Source: Bacillota bacterium
Lineage (GTDB): Bacteria > Bacillota_C > Negativicutes > Sporomusales > Sporomusaceae
Direction of reading: 5' to 3'
Length of the DNA: 24,718 nucleotides
Assembly: GCA_023441125.1 (NCBI GenBank)
Contig: JAEZQV010000067.1
Coordinates: forward strand, 1-24,718
Each line of letters starts with the position of its first letter. The first letter of the stretch is position 1. Shown here in pieces: positions 16,160 to 23,464 of the stretch. Both the position numbers and the translations under genes were made by a program. Under the pieces are notes generated by a model. The model saw nothing but the letters and a program-made list of their open reading frames with translations. It ran no database searches and was not told the origin of the DNA.

Positions 16160-17218
16160 CTAATGTTTTGACATATGTTTCAATTGGTTGTGGATTTTTT
16201 TCCAACGCTTCTTCTCGGCCAGCAACTCCTGCAAATTTTCCTTACGGGACTGATAGGCCAGTTCGCGCTGCAGCTTGGTAAAACTTTCATAGCGCGACTG
16301 CTGCAGAATTCCTTGCGCCAATGCTGCCCTGACGGCGCAGCCCGGCTCCCGGGTGTGGCGGCAATCGGTAAACTGGCACCGCGCTGCCAGCGAATATATA
16401 TCCGCAAAGGCATCGGTCAAGCCGTCTTCCGAACCCCAAAGCTGCAGTTCACGCATTCCCGGAGTATCGATTAGCAGACCTCCGTGCGGGAGAATAATGA
16501 GTTGGCGCTGGGTGGTAGTATGCCGCCCCTCCCCGTCATCCAGTCTTATTTCACCTGTTTTCTGCGCTTCGGTGCCAAGAATTTTATTAACAATTGTCGA
16601 CTTTCCCGCGCCTGACGAACCCAAAAGAGCAATTGTTTTTTCCGGCTCAACATAATGAAGCAAAGTATCCAGGCCTTCGCCGTTAACACAGCTGACGGGG
16701 ATTACCGGTACACCCGGGGCGACGCGCTCCGTAGCCCGGACTTTCTCCTCCACAGCGCCGCACAGATCGGTTTTATTTAATACGATAACCGGTTGTGCTC
16801 CACTGTCCCAGGCCAAAGTTAAATAACGCTCCATTCTTCTGACGTTGAAGTCCTGATTAAGAGCATTGACCAGAAAAACACGATCAATATTGGCGGCTAT
16901 AATCTGTTCCCCAGCTGCCTTGCCCGCTACTTTGCGGGAAAATTTGCTCCGGCGCGGCAGGATGCCCCCAATTACCGCCTGTCGGTCGTCGATACGGTGA
17001 AGAATCACCCAGTCCCCGACGGCGGGAAAATCCTCCCGTCCGTCCGCCAGATAGCGCAGCCTGCCGGTGACAGTTGCCCAATACTCGCCACTGCCGGTAA
17101 GGACGCGATACCTATGTTTAAATTCGGCAGCAACCCGTCCGGCTACAGCCTCCGGCCTGGCATAAGCCGCAAATTGCGTTGCAAAAAAATCGTCCCAGCC
17201 TAAACTTGTTAAATCCAC
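16160..17218 (-). CDS. rsgA: Ribosome small subunit-dependent GTPase A
   Basis: About 352 residues. RsgA checks late 30S ribosome assembly. It shows an N-terminal OB-fold region, then a circularly permuted GTPase domain: VLNKTDLCG (G4) comes before GSSGAGKSTIVN (G1) and DTPGMRELQLW (G3). The C-terminal zinc site is CQFTDCRHTREPGC. The frame extends to a TTG at 17239, but GGGAGG 8 nt before GTG 17218 decides the start. It has a leader with a possible 21-codon ORF and ends in a strong terminator. Confidence 0.96.
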   Translation of the reverse strand: MDLTSLGWDDFFATQFAAYARPEAVAGRVAAEFKHRYRVLTGSGEYWATVTGRLRYLADGREDFPAVGDWVILHRIDDRQAVIGGILPRRSKFSRKVAGKAAGEQIIAANIDRVFLVNALNQDFNVRRMERYLTLAWDSGAQPVIVLNKTDLCGAVEEKVRATERVAPGVPVIPVSCVNGEGLDTLLHYVEPEKTIALLGSSGAGKSTIVNKILGTEAQKTGEIRLDDGEGRHTTTQRQLIILPHGGLLIDTPGMRELQLWGSEDGLTDAFADIYSLAARCQFTDCRHTREPGCAVRAALAQGILQQSRYESFTKLQRELAYQSRKENLQELLAEKKRWKKIHNQLKHMSKH

Positions 17219-17280
17219 GGTAATATCCTCCCCGACCAATATTAATGATGGCCGCAGAAGAAACCCGCGCTCCTATGCAA

Positions 17281-17346
17281 CTAGCAGCGAGAACCCCACG
17301 GCCCTTGAGCTTGGCAAAGGAAGCAGACAGACTGCAATGTACCCAT
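17281..17346 (-). CDS. Candidate 21-residue leader ORF upstream of rsgA
   Basis: On the minus strand an ATG at 17346 has AAGGAG 9 nt upstream, as good a ribosome binding site as any in the window, and opens a 21-codon frame ending in TAG: MGTLQSVCFLCQAQGPWGSR plus a final Cys. Three cysteines include a CxxC-like FLCQ/VCF pair (Cys8 and Cys11). It lies 62 bp before rsgA. It may be a leader peptide, a real small protein or chance. I recognise no family. Confidence 0.35.
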   Translation of the reverse strand: MGTLQSVCFLCQAQGPWGSRC

Positions 17347-17376
17347 AAAACAACACTCCTTCGATGTGATAATTCT

Positions 17377-17404
17377 ATTATATCCGATTGGGCGCCAAAG
17401 GCAA
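17377..17404 (-). promoter_or_regulatory. Predicted promoter of the leader ORF-rsgA transcript
   Basis: A perfect TATAAT (17377-17382) on the minus strand with TTGCCT (17399-17404, 4 of 6 matches) 16 bp upstream. The transcript would start near 17370, about 24 nt before the candidate leader ORF. Confidence 0.5.
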
Positions 17405-17440
17405 ATCCCCGGGGCTGCAATCGGTTCACGGTACACAAAA

Positions 17441-17512
17441 CGAGATTGTGTTACTACCGCTTACAGTGCCCCAAGGAACTTTCTTCACTGGCGCGGCAGC
17501 AGAACAATCTCG
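17441..17512 (-). terminator. Long composite hairpin after the DJ-1 gene; terminator or structured RNA
   Basis: On the minus strand CGAGATTGT pairs with ACAATCTCG (9 bp, 17441-17449 with 17504-17512). Inside, TGCTGCCGC pairs with GCGGTAGTA (9 bp, two G-U pairs), and inside that CAGTG pairs with CACTG around a 17-nt apical loop. TTTTGTG follows the last arm, so it can act as the terminator of the DJ-1 transcript that ends 22 bp before it. The three-tier structure of 72 nt is larger than a terminator needs, so a separate RNA role is possible. Confidence 0.6.
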
Positions 17513-17534
17513 CAAGTCAGGCTTATAGATTCAG

Positions 17535-18104
17535 TTAAATACTAATTTTTGCTCCTAACAGATCCACAAACGCTTTTAACCAGGCGGGATGATCCGGCCA
17601 GGCTTGCGCGGTCACCAGATTACCGCTCACAACAACATGTTCGTTTTGCCACTCGGCGCCGGCCAGCTGGCATTCCGCCGCGCACGCCGGATATGAGGTC
17701 ACAGTTTTTCCGGTCAGCACCTTGGCCGGAGCCAGCAGCTGCGTACCGTGGCAAATGGCGGCCACGGGCTTACCGGCCGCGAAAAAGTCCTGCACAAGCT
17801 TAACAACTTCGGGGTACATGCGGATATATTCCGGCGCCCGCCCGCCGGGCACGACCAGGCCGGCATACTCTTCCGCCCGGGCATCCTTGGCCGCAATATC
17901 AACCGGAATCCGGTGCCCGGTAAGTTCGATGTAGGTATCCAGCCCGGTAAAATCATGAACGACAAGCTGAACCATATCACCGGCCTTCTTATTGGGAGCA
18001 GCTACGTCGACCTGATAGCCAAGCATCAAAAGTGCCTGCTGCGGTACTTTAACCTCATAATCTTCCGCGCAGTCGCCTGTCAGTATAAGAATTTTTTTCG
18101 CCAT
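17535..18104 (-). CDS. DJ-1/PfpI family protein
   Basis: 189 residues of the DJ-1/PfpI (class I glutamine amidotransferase-like) fold. The nucleophile elbow is VAAICHGTQLLAPA with Cys118-His119; VVPGGRAPEYIR precedes it, and the N-terminal strand KILILTGDCAEDYE carries the conserved acidic residue near position 15. Members include deglycase/glyoxalase-like enzymes, chaperones and proteases of uncertain activity; the precise reaction cannot be assigned. A canonical AAGGAGG precedes the ATG. An imperfect inverted repeat lies right upstream. Confidence 0.9.
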   Translation of the reverse strand: MAKKILILTGDCAEDYEVKVPQQALLMLGYQVDVAAPNKKAGDMVQLVVHDFTGLDTYIELTGHRIPVDIAAKDARAEEYAGLVVPGGRAPEYIRMYPEVVKLVQDFFAAGKPVAAICHGTQLLAPAKVLTGKTVTSYPACAAECQLAGAEWQNEHVVVSGNLVTAQAWPDHPAWLKAFVDLLGAKISI

Positions 18105-18117
18105 GCTGTTACCTCCT

Positions 18118-18151
18118 TAATATAGTAAGATAGGTAACTTATTCTATATTA
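18118..18151. promoter_or_regulatory. A/T-rich inverted repeat upstream of the DJ-1 gene
   Basis: TAATATAG-TAAG (18118-18129) mirrors CTTA-TT-CTATATTA (18138-18151): 8 + 4 paired bases with a 2-nt bulge. It lies immediately upstream of the ribosome binding site and is placed as an operator would be. No convincing promoter hexamers were found around it. Confidence 0.3.
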
Positions 18152-18166
18152 GTAATAATTCTCCTG

Positions 18167-18487
18167 CTACATGATGCCCCATTGCCGGCGGTATTCCAAA
18201 TATATCTCGTATTCTTTGTCAGCGAAGCCCCGCGCCGCCAACAGCCGTTTGGCGGCTGTCGCTTCCACAGTTTCCGAATCAGCATAAATAGTATCCTTGG
18301 TTGCCTTGAGAGTAAAGCCGGCCGCCGCCAGCACCTCAAGCATGGCTGCCATCCGCTCTGCAGCCGCTGCCGCCAGGGCGCCGTATTTTCTTAGACTGTG
18401 GGCGTCCGGCGCCGGACCGAGCACCGCTTTGCGCAATTGCTCAAATTCTTTAAGACTGATAATGATGCGGGTTGTATGATCTACCAT
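18167..18487 (-). CDS. Unrecognised 106-residue protein coupled to the YeiH-type transporter
   Basis: I do not recognise this family. The protein has no signal or membrane segment, is probably largely helical, and has an Ala-rich stretch (GALAAAAAERMAAMLEVLAAAG) and a charged C-terminal half ending YEIYLEYRRQWGIM. The ATG directly follows the TAA of the transporter gene with no gap, and GGGGG lies 8 nt upstream within the end of that gene, so translation is coupled. A cytoplasmic partner or small regulatory protein of the transporter is possible, but nothing in the sequence proves it. Confidence 0.7.
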   Translation of the reverse strand: MVDHTTRIIISLKEFEQLRKAVLGPAPDAHSLRKYGALAAAAAERMAAMLEVLAAAGFTLKATKDTIYADSETVEATAAKRLLAARGFADKEYEIYLEYRRQWGIM

Positions 18488-19825
18488 TTATTTAACCCCC
18501 AGCCAGTACTCAACAAACAGCACATTGGACAACAGATATCCCAGCGGCACATTGATGGCAACCCCTACAGCAAAGGCCGCCAGCGGTTTCCAGCCAAACG
18601 AAGTAAGATCCTTCAGCCGGGTAGTAAGCCCGATGCAAAGAAAGGTCCAGGTAAAGGTCCAGCCGCGCAGAGCTTTAACGGGACCGATCACATCTTTGGA
18701 AAACAGAGCGCCCAGCTTAGGATCAAGATAGGCTATCACCAGGGTAGTAAAGACGGAGGCAGCAAAAAAACCGATAATAAATTTAGGAAAACGGCGCCAT
18801 ATTTCACTGGTGCTTACACGGCCGGCTTCTTCGACAGTTTTATTTTCCCAGCGGGTAACCGAAAGGAAGGCAACCAACAGCCCCCATATCCCGACAAACA
18901 TGTCACGGCCGACAACTTTCATCAAAGTAAAGGTTTTGACGGCCCGCTCATCGGCCATAGCTTCGGCGGCAGCGAATCCCGCCGCATCGGCGAACTCGGA
19001 AGTACCAATCCAGGCTCCGGCCGGCCCGGGTGCTAACCCCATGGACTTAGCCAAAAAAGGCAGCAGGAATATCATGGCTATCGCCCACAGGATTACCATG
19101 GAAATTGATACGGATACATGCTCTTTTTCAGCCCGGCAGGCGCCGCCAATAGCAATTGACGCCGATACCCCGCAAATGGAACCACCCGCTGCCAGCGTAG
19201 CGCCGAAACGCGGATCAAGGCCAAACAGACGCGTGCTGGCGAAATAAATCGACGCGAAGGTTATGGCGGCCACGATGGTTGCCTGCAGTATAGCCAGCGG
19301 CCCTGCCTGCATAATTACCGTAAACGGCAAGGTGGCGCCCATCAAGACAATACCTGTTTTTACATAAAATTCGGTTCGCAGACCACTTTGCAGCCAGGCG
19401 GGAAATTTAACAGTATTGCTGATAATCATGCCGACTAGCAAGGCCAGCAGCGGCGTTTCCAGCTGCCAGTCTTTCAGAACTTTGTTAGAACCCAAAACAG
19501 TAACGATAACCGATAAAATAAATAATACCGTAAAACTCAGCAAATAATTTCCCGGACGATAGCCGAGAATTCGGCCGGCGCCGGTAAACACCGCGGCAAA
19601 AAAACCAAACAGGCCAAAAACACCGGCCCAGTTGCTGGCCAAATAGCTATAAATCTTGCCGGCATCCGCCGACCAGCCGGGAATGTTGATGGCCATAGCC
19701 GCAAGCAGCTTGGTTGATCCGTTGAAAAAAGCCAGTGTACTGATAACGATAAGTCCTAATGCAATGATAATCGCCCAATAGTCTTCTTTTTTGTACCAAG
19801 TATCAATCGTTGTTTTTGTTTCCAT
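18488..19825 (-). CDS. YeiH-family putative sulfate exporter (UPF0324)
   Basis: 445 residues with about 11 membrane segments. LLALLVGMIISNTV, FYVKTGIVLMGATLPF, AAGGSICGVSASIAIGGACRA and the C-terminal 'CIGLTTRLKDLTSFGWKPL' stretch are typical of the YeiH/YadS family. These proteins are annotated as putative sulfate exporters; the substrate is not firmly known and some members are linked to cysteine or taurine-sulfonate metabolism. A long hydrophilic insertion with GTSEFADAAGFAAAEAMADE lies in the middle. GGAGTG precedes the ATG. It has its own promoter and an attenuator-like leader; the gene downstream is coupled to it. Confidence 0.9.
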   Translation of the reverse strand: METKTTIDTWYKKEDYWAIIIALGLIVISTLAFFNGSTKLLAAMAINIPGWSADAGKIYSYLASNWAGVFGLFGFFAAVFTGAGRILGYRPGNYLLSFTVLFILSVIVTVLGSNKVLKDWQLETPLLALLVGMIISNTVKFPAWLQSGLRTEFYVKTGIVLMGATLPFTVIMQAGPLAILQATIVAAITFASIYFASTRLFGLDPRFGATLAAGGSICGVSASIAIGGACRAEKEHVSVSISMVILWAIAMIFLLPFLAKSMGLAPGPAGAWIGTSEFADAAGFAAAEAMADERAVKTFTLMKVVGRDMFVGIWGLLVAFLSVTRWENKTVEEAGRVSTSEIWRRFPKFIIGFFAASVFTTLVIAYLDPKLGALFSKDVIGPVKALRGWTFTWTFLCIGLTTRLKDLTSFGWKPLAAFAVGVAINVPLGYLLSNVLFVEYWLGVK

Positions 19826-19888
19826 CTTTTCACTCCGCTTTCCTCTTAAATCCGTAATTGTACTGATGTGTTTGCCTTAACAAAATGA

Positions 19889-19930
19889 AAAGGCCAAGAA
19901 ACTCTCTGTCCAGAGAATTCCTTAGCCTTT
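19889..19930 (-). terminator. Leader hairpin upstream of the YeiH-type gene (attenuator-like)
   Basis: A stem of 20 bp (19889-19908 with 19911-19930). The three positions that mismatch on the plus strand become G-U pairs in minus-strand RNA, so all 20 positions pair only in that direction. It is followed on the minus strand by TTTTCATTTTG. It lies between the promoter at 19969-19997 and the transporter start, so it may be an attenuator of that gene as well as the terminator of the upstream ACT-protein transcript. Confidence 0.65.
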
Positions 19931-19968
19931 GGTCTTTCCAATCAGCTGCATATACAATTAGTATATCG

Positions 19969-19997
19969 ATGATAACATACACCTTCGCCGGTGTCAA
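19969..19997 (-). promoter_or_regulatory. Promoter of the YeiH-type gene, with adjacent palindrome
   Basis: TTGACA (19992-19997) and TATCAT (19969-19974) are 17 bp apart on the minus strand. The -35 box directly abuts the stop codon of the ACT-protein gene. Immediately downstream, at the predicted start, ATATAC-AATTA-GTATAT (19950-19966) is a perfect 6-bp palindrome with 5-bp spacer, a likely repressor site. Confidence 0.75.
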
Positions 19998-20600
19998 TTA
20001 TCTTTTTACTATGAAGGTTTTCTCTATAGCCTGTCGCAATTGGCTTAGATAGCGGCCTTCTGTCAAAACTTCAATCAGGCCATACGACTCGGACAGACGC
20101 AGGACGGGAATATCCAGGGCGGCCAAAATTTCAATCAGCGTCGTAATGGTTGCAACAAGTGGCCGGCCCCCATTTTCCCGCACAGAAATTTTTACACAGT
20201 CAGCAAAAACTTCCGGCTGAAGCTGCAACGGTGTAAGACATTCGCCTACTGACGGCAGCCAGCTTTCACCGACAGTTAAGCTAAGCCTGCCCGGTTGAAC
20301 GGAAACCATGTTAAAGGGAATATTGTGTTGCCCCAGAGCAGCAAAAATCGGCACAATTCCCTGCTCACCGTCATTTTGTTCCCGGTAACCGATATGCACC
20401 AGCGCCATCGCCTTATCATAGGTGATGGTAAGACAATGCTCGTCTCTGATTTCATTGTCTTCGGCAGATTGAGACGAAAGCAATGTCTCGCTATGGGAAA
20501 GCGGTTTTATCCGACGCATTTGCAGCTGCCTGAAAATTTTTTCCGGACTTTCATATTGTTCCAAGGCTTCAGAACGAACAGGAAGAGAAACTGCACACAT
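19998..20600 (-). CDS. Stand-alone aspartokinase-like tandem ACT-domain protein
   Basis: 200 residues. Residues about 60-120 (LTITYDKAMALVHI..., QGIVPIFAALGQHNIPFNMV) and about 130-200 (CVKISVRENGG, then LIEILAALDIPVLRLSES and YGLIEVLTEGRYLSQLRQAIEKTF) resemble the paired ACT domains at the C terminus of aspartate kinases. The kinase catalytic domain is absent and the first 60 residues match nothing I know. ACT domains bind amino acids, so a regulatory role is likely. The frame starts at GTG 20612, but GGAGGTG lies 9 nt before ATG 20600. A SAM-I riboswitch precedes it, placing it in the methionine/aspartate-family regulon. The family assignment is tentative. Confidence 0.7.
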   Translation of the reverse strand: MCAVSLPVRSEALEQYESPEKIFRQLQMRRIKPLSHSETLLSSQSAEDNEIRDEHCLTITYDKAMALVHIGYREQNDGEQGIVPIFAALGQHNIPFNMVSVQPGRLSLTVGESWLPSVGECLTPLQLQPEVFADCVKISVRENGGRPLVATITTLIEILAALDIPVLRLSESYGLIEVLTEGRYLSQLRQAIEKTFIVKR

Positions 20601-20658
20601 GTTGTAAGGCACCTCCGAATGGCTGAAATATTGGATACATGGCTCATTAATATCAAAA

Positions 20659-20680
20659 GCTCCTTTCCGAGGAAAGGAGC
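20659..20680 (-). terminator. Terminator of the SAM-I riboswitch
   Basis: A perfect 10-bp arm pair (20659-20668 with 20671-20680), whose innermost pairs must open to form the loop, is followed by TTTTGATATT on the minus strand, 58 nt before the ACT-protein start. The CTTTCCTC in its 5' arm/loop can instead pair with GAGGAAAG at the 3' side of P1, giving the expected antiterminator when SAM is absent. Confidence 0.85.
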
Positions 20681-20699
20681 CGGTTGTGCATACACTTTC

Positions 20700-20804
20700 C
20701 TCTTATCTGCCAGGATAATTCCTGCTGGAATTAGCACCACTGCAGACGAATCCGCCGGTTGCTGGGTGTCATCGGGCCAGTCCCTCGACCTCTCTAGATA
20801 AGAG
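20700..20804 (-). ncRNA. SAM-I riboswitch (S-box)
   Basis: On the minus strand P1 is CTCTTATCT paired with AGATAAGAG. Between them come the S-box core segments AGAGAGGTCGAGGGACTGGC, CCGATGACACCCAGCAACC, GTGGTGCTAATTCCAGCAGG and CTGGCAGATAAGAG. All conserved blocks of the class are present, including the kink-turn region (GATGA) and the GCTAATTCC strand. SAM binding favours the terminator at 20659-20680 and switches the ACT-protein gene off. Confidence 0.95.
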
Positions 20805-20823
20805 CTCTATCCAATTAGAACTT

Positions 20824-20852
20824 ATTTTACAGTAAGAAACGGCGGCTGTCAA
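20824..20852 (-). promoter_or_regulatory. Promoter of the SAM-I riboswitch transcript
   Basis: TTGACA (20847-20852) and TAAAAT (20824-20829) are exactly 17 bp apart on the minus strand. The transcript would start near 20817, 13 nt before the S-box aptamer. Confidence 0.85.
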
Positions 20853-20872
20853 TACGTCGGCCCAGCCAAATG

Positions 20873-22051
20873 TCAGCCCAGCCAATACCAGTTAATAAAG
20901 AATGCAGTACAAACTATCAGCCCGGCGGCGCTGGCGCATATAAAAACGTAAAACACGGCGTTGGGTAACTTAGCCACAAACAGATACAGCGGCAAAACAA
21001 TGAGGACAAAACGCGCCATACTGTATAGCGGGTAAATGGGGGATGTAGAAAATAACGGCACCAGAAACCACAGCCAGCCGGTGATGATATACGGCCAGGG
21101 AATTCGATAGCGGGGCAATAGCGACACCGCCAGCAGGGCGGTCAAGGTGAGAACAACCAGCACCATATCGAGGTACATACCGGCCTCGGTCAGCGGAACC
21201 CCGGCCTGCAGCAATCGAAGATTATGCCAGATATTATCCCAGGGAAACCCCACTCGCCTGCCCCATAACTGCTGGGAATGGATGAAGGCCAGCGCATCGC
21301 CAAACATGAATTTGTTATAGATAACAAAGACGGCAACCGCCATTACGGGCAAAACTATCGACAGCAGCGATAATTTAAACTTTCGCACAGCACGATAATA
21401 TTTCGCATATTCCAGAAATAAGACAAGAACCAGGGCGATCCCCAGGTTTCTGGTTACAGCCGCCAGCGCGGCAAACATTCCTGCCCGCCAGAAGCCGCCT
21501 GCCCGCAGCCAATACAGGCAGGCCAGCGAAAATACAAGAAACAGCGGTTCCGTATACACTGAGTTTAAAAAAAATGTTGTTGGTATTACGGCATAGACCA
21601 ACAGGGCGCGTTTGGTCTCGGTCACGGAAAAATCCAACAGAAAGATTTTAGCCATCATGTAGTAACTGATGAGAGTAAACAAGTTACACAGGAAAAAACC
21701 GGCCGTAATGTAGTCCGCACCTAACCAGGCAAGCATTTTAATCAACATAATGATCGCCGGAAAGAAGACAATGTTTTGGCTAGTGTAACCGTATTCGGCG
21801 ATATAAGTATACCAATGCGCATCCCACCTGATCAGCTTAGCAATGAACGGCAGTACGCCGGTTACGGCCGGATTAACAAATCCCGCCGCCGCGCGGCAAG
21901 GTATGCTGTCACTCAAAACCATCGCGCCCAGAATCAACGCCGTGTGGAAGCCGAACGCCAGCGCAACCATCCTTGCTACAGCTGCCGCGCGAGTAACCTT
22001 GGCGCCACTGAACCGGGCAACAAACTCGGCTAATATATTCCCATACGGCAA
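20873..22051 (-). CDS. Membrane mannosyltransferase-like protein (PIG-V/Gpi18-related GT-C)
   Basis: 392 residues with about 10 membrane segments, a GT-C-fold glycosyltransferase. The family signature is the first-loop acidic motif IRWDAHWYTYIAEYGYT, followed by FFPAIIMLIKML, AVIPTTFFLNSVYTEPLFLVFSL and the AAVTRNLGI arginine region, matching the bacterial relatives of GPI mannosyltransferase II. It probably uses a lipid-linked sugar donor; acceptor and sugar are unknown. The start is TTG at 22051, with GGAGG 9 nt upstream. It is 114 bp downstream of the histidine kinase gene, behind a hairpin. Confidence 0.85.
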   Translation of the reverse strand: MPYGNILAEFVARFSGAKVTRAAAVARMVALAFGFHTALILGAMVLSDSIPCRAAAGFVNPAVTGVLPFIAKLIRWDAHWYTYIAEYGYTSQNIVFFPAIIMLIKMLAWLGADYITAGFFLCNLFTLISYYMMAKIFLLDFSVTETKRALLVYAVIPTTFFLNSVYTEPLFLVFSLACLYWLRAGGFWRAGMFAALAAVTRNLGIALVLVLFLEYAKYYRAVRKFKLSLLSIVLPVMAVAVFVIYNKFMFGDALAFIHSQQLWGRRVGFPWDNIWHNLRLLQAGVPLTEAGMYLDMVLVVLTLTALLAVSLLPRYRIPWPYIITGWLWFLVPLFSTSPIYPLYSMARFVLIVLPLYLFVAKLPNAVFYVFICASAAGLIVCTAFFINWYWLG

Positions 22052-22117
22052 GCAAGGCTACCTCCATAACATCTGAAATTATTACGCTAATAGCTTCGCC
22101 TTATACCCGGCAAATAT

Positions 22118-22155
22118 ACAAGTAAGCCCTGCAGCCGACTGCCGGGCTTACTTGT
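22118..22155 (-). terminator. Hairpin after the histidine kinase gene
   Basis: ACAAGTAAGCCC (22118-22129) pairs perfectly with GGGCTTACTTGT (22144-22155), 12 bp with a 14-nt loop, starting 10 nt after the kinase stop codon. The U-tract is broken (TATATTTG), so termination may be weak and the glycosyltransferase downstream may be reached by read-through. Confidence 0.6.
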
Positions 22156-22165
22156 TATCATATCA

Positions 22166-23464
22166 TCAGTCCGGGCCTGGCAGGCTGACCGTGAAAGTGC
22201 TGCCGGCACCGACAGTGCTTTCCACTTTTATCATGCCGCCATGCGCTTCTACAATCCATTTGGCAATCGACAATCCCAGACCGGTGCCGCCCGCTTCGCG
22301 GGACCTGACTTTATCGATCCGGTAGAACCGCTCAAAAATAAGCTGCTGCTGTTCTGCCGGAATACCGGCGCCATTGTCTTGCACAATGATACTGACCGGC
22401 CGTTTCGGACCACTCGCCGCTCTTACGGCCAGCAGGACCCGGCCGCTGTCCGGCGCATATTTCAACGCGTTATCAATCAAAATTACCAGCAGCTGATTGA
22501 TTCGCTCTTTATCGGCGTTTATAAAAAGCGGATTCGTTCCACTAAATTCGAGCCTGATGCCTCTTTCATTGGCCAGCGGCTGAAAAGACCGGATTACTTT
22601 ATCGGCAATAACAGCAAGATCAAAGTTCTCTTTAACAATAGCCCCGGCGCCGGCGTCAGCCCTGGCCAGCGTCAACAAGTCCGCTACTATTTTGGTCATC
22701 CTTTTGATTTCACTTTTCATATCATCAAGAACCTGGCCGGAAAACGCCGAGAGCCGATTCTCATCATCGGACTGGATGGCATCAACAGAAGTCAGCATAA
22801 CGCTAAGCGGCGTCCGCAGTTCATGCGATGCATCAGCAACAAACTCGCGTTGCCGGGAGAAAGAACTCGTGATAGGGATCATAGCCCGTCCTGCCAGTAT
22901 ATGACCGGCAAACGTAGCAATAATTAAAAACAGCAAAGAAGCTATGATAAGCACCACTAACAGTCTTTTTAACATTTCATAGTACGATGTAATATCTTTC
23001 CCCACGAAAACCGTGCCTAACGCCTGTTCGCCATCGGTAATCCGGATACTGCAAATCATAAAGTAATTTTTCTTGCCGTCCGGAAGATACACTTTGGTCA
23101 GAATGGCTTCCCCTTCCGCCCCGTTCCAATTCCGGATGTTTGTCAAAATTGCGTCACGGTCATCGCTGGGAGGTTCACTTGATGAAATCTGCTGCCCGGC
23201 CAGGTCGAACGCATAATGAAAAAGCGTCCCGTCGTTTTGCTCATCATCGTCGGTTGCCGGCAGCTTTCCTGTTAATTGTATCTGCCGGAGCACACTTACG
23301 TGTTCATGAGCTTCTTCTCTGGCATATGCCTCGACATCCTGCTGCTCCTCCCGGTACAGCACCCAAACCAGGCTGGAATAACTGGCAATAATAAACGCCA
23401 GGAGATAACATACCATAACTCCCGCATACACCAGGGTCAGGTGATTGCGGATTTTAGCAAACAT
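22166..23464 (-). CDS. Membrane sensor histidine kinase
   Basis: 432 residues. Membrane segments at about 11-35 and 167-191 enclose an extracytoplasmic sensor region of about 130 residues that is rich in acidic residues (for example ATDDDEQNDGT), suggesting cation or cationic-peptide sensing. The dimerisation domain has the phospho-acceptor His214 in DASHELRTPLSVM; the ATPase domain has LVILIDNALKYAP (N box), VQDNGAGIP (G1), FERFYRIDK (F box) and GGTGLGLSIAKWIVEAHGG (G2). No HAMP domain is obvious. The ATG has GGAGG upstream and overlaps the end of the response regulator gene by 11 bp. Confidence 0.95.
   Translation of the reverse strand: MFAKIRNHLTLVYAGVMVCYLLAFIIASYSSLVWVLYREEQQDVEAYAREEAHEHVSVLRQIQLTGKLPATDDDEQNDGTLFHYAFDLAGQQISSSEPPSDDRDAILTNIRNWNGAEGEAILTKVYLPDGKKNYFMICSIRITDGEQALGTVFVGKDITSYYEMLKRLLVVLIIASLLFLIIATFAGHILAGRAMIPITSSFSRQREFVADASHELRTPLSVMLTSVDAIQSDDENRLSAFSGQVLDDMKSEIKRMTKIVADLLTLARADAGAGAIVKENFDLAVIADKVIRSFQPLANERGIRLEFSGTNPLFINADKERINQLLVILIDNALKYAPDSGRVLLAVRAASGPKRPVSIIVQDNGAGIPAEQQQLIFERFYRIDKVRSREAGGTGLGLSIAKWIVEAHGGMIKVESTVGAGSTFTVSLPGPD

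Noticed and set aside
18398..19036. 212-codon plus-strand frame opposite the YeiH-type gene
   Set aside because: Antisense shadow; the minus-strand frame has membrane segments and family motifs.
20507..20740. 77-codon minus-strand frame across the SAM-I terminator and the start of the ACT gene
   Set aside because: It runs through riboswitch and terminator and out of frame with the ACT protein; no usable start signal.
22241..22927. 228-codon plus-strand frame opposite the histidine kinase gene
   Set aside because: Antisense to an intact kinase with all catalytic boxes; no domain or start signal.
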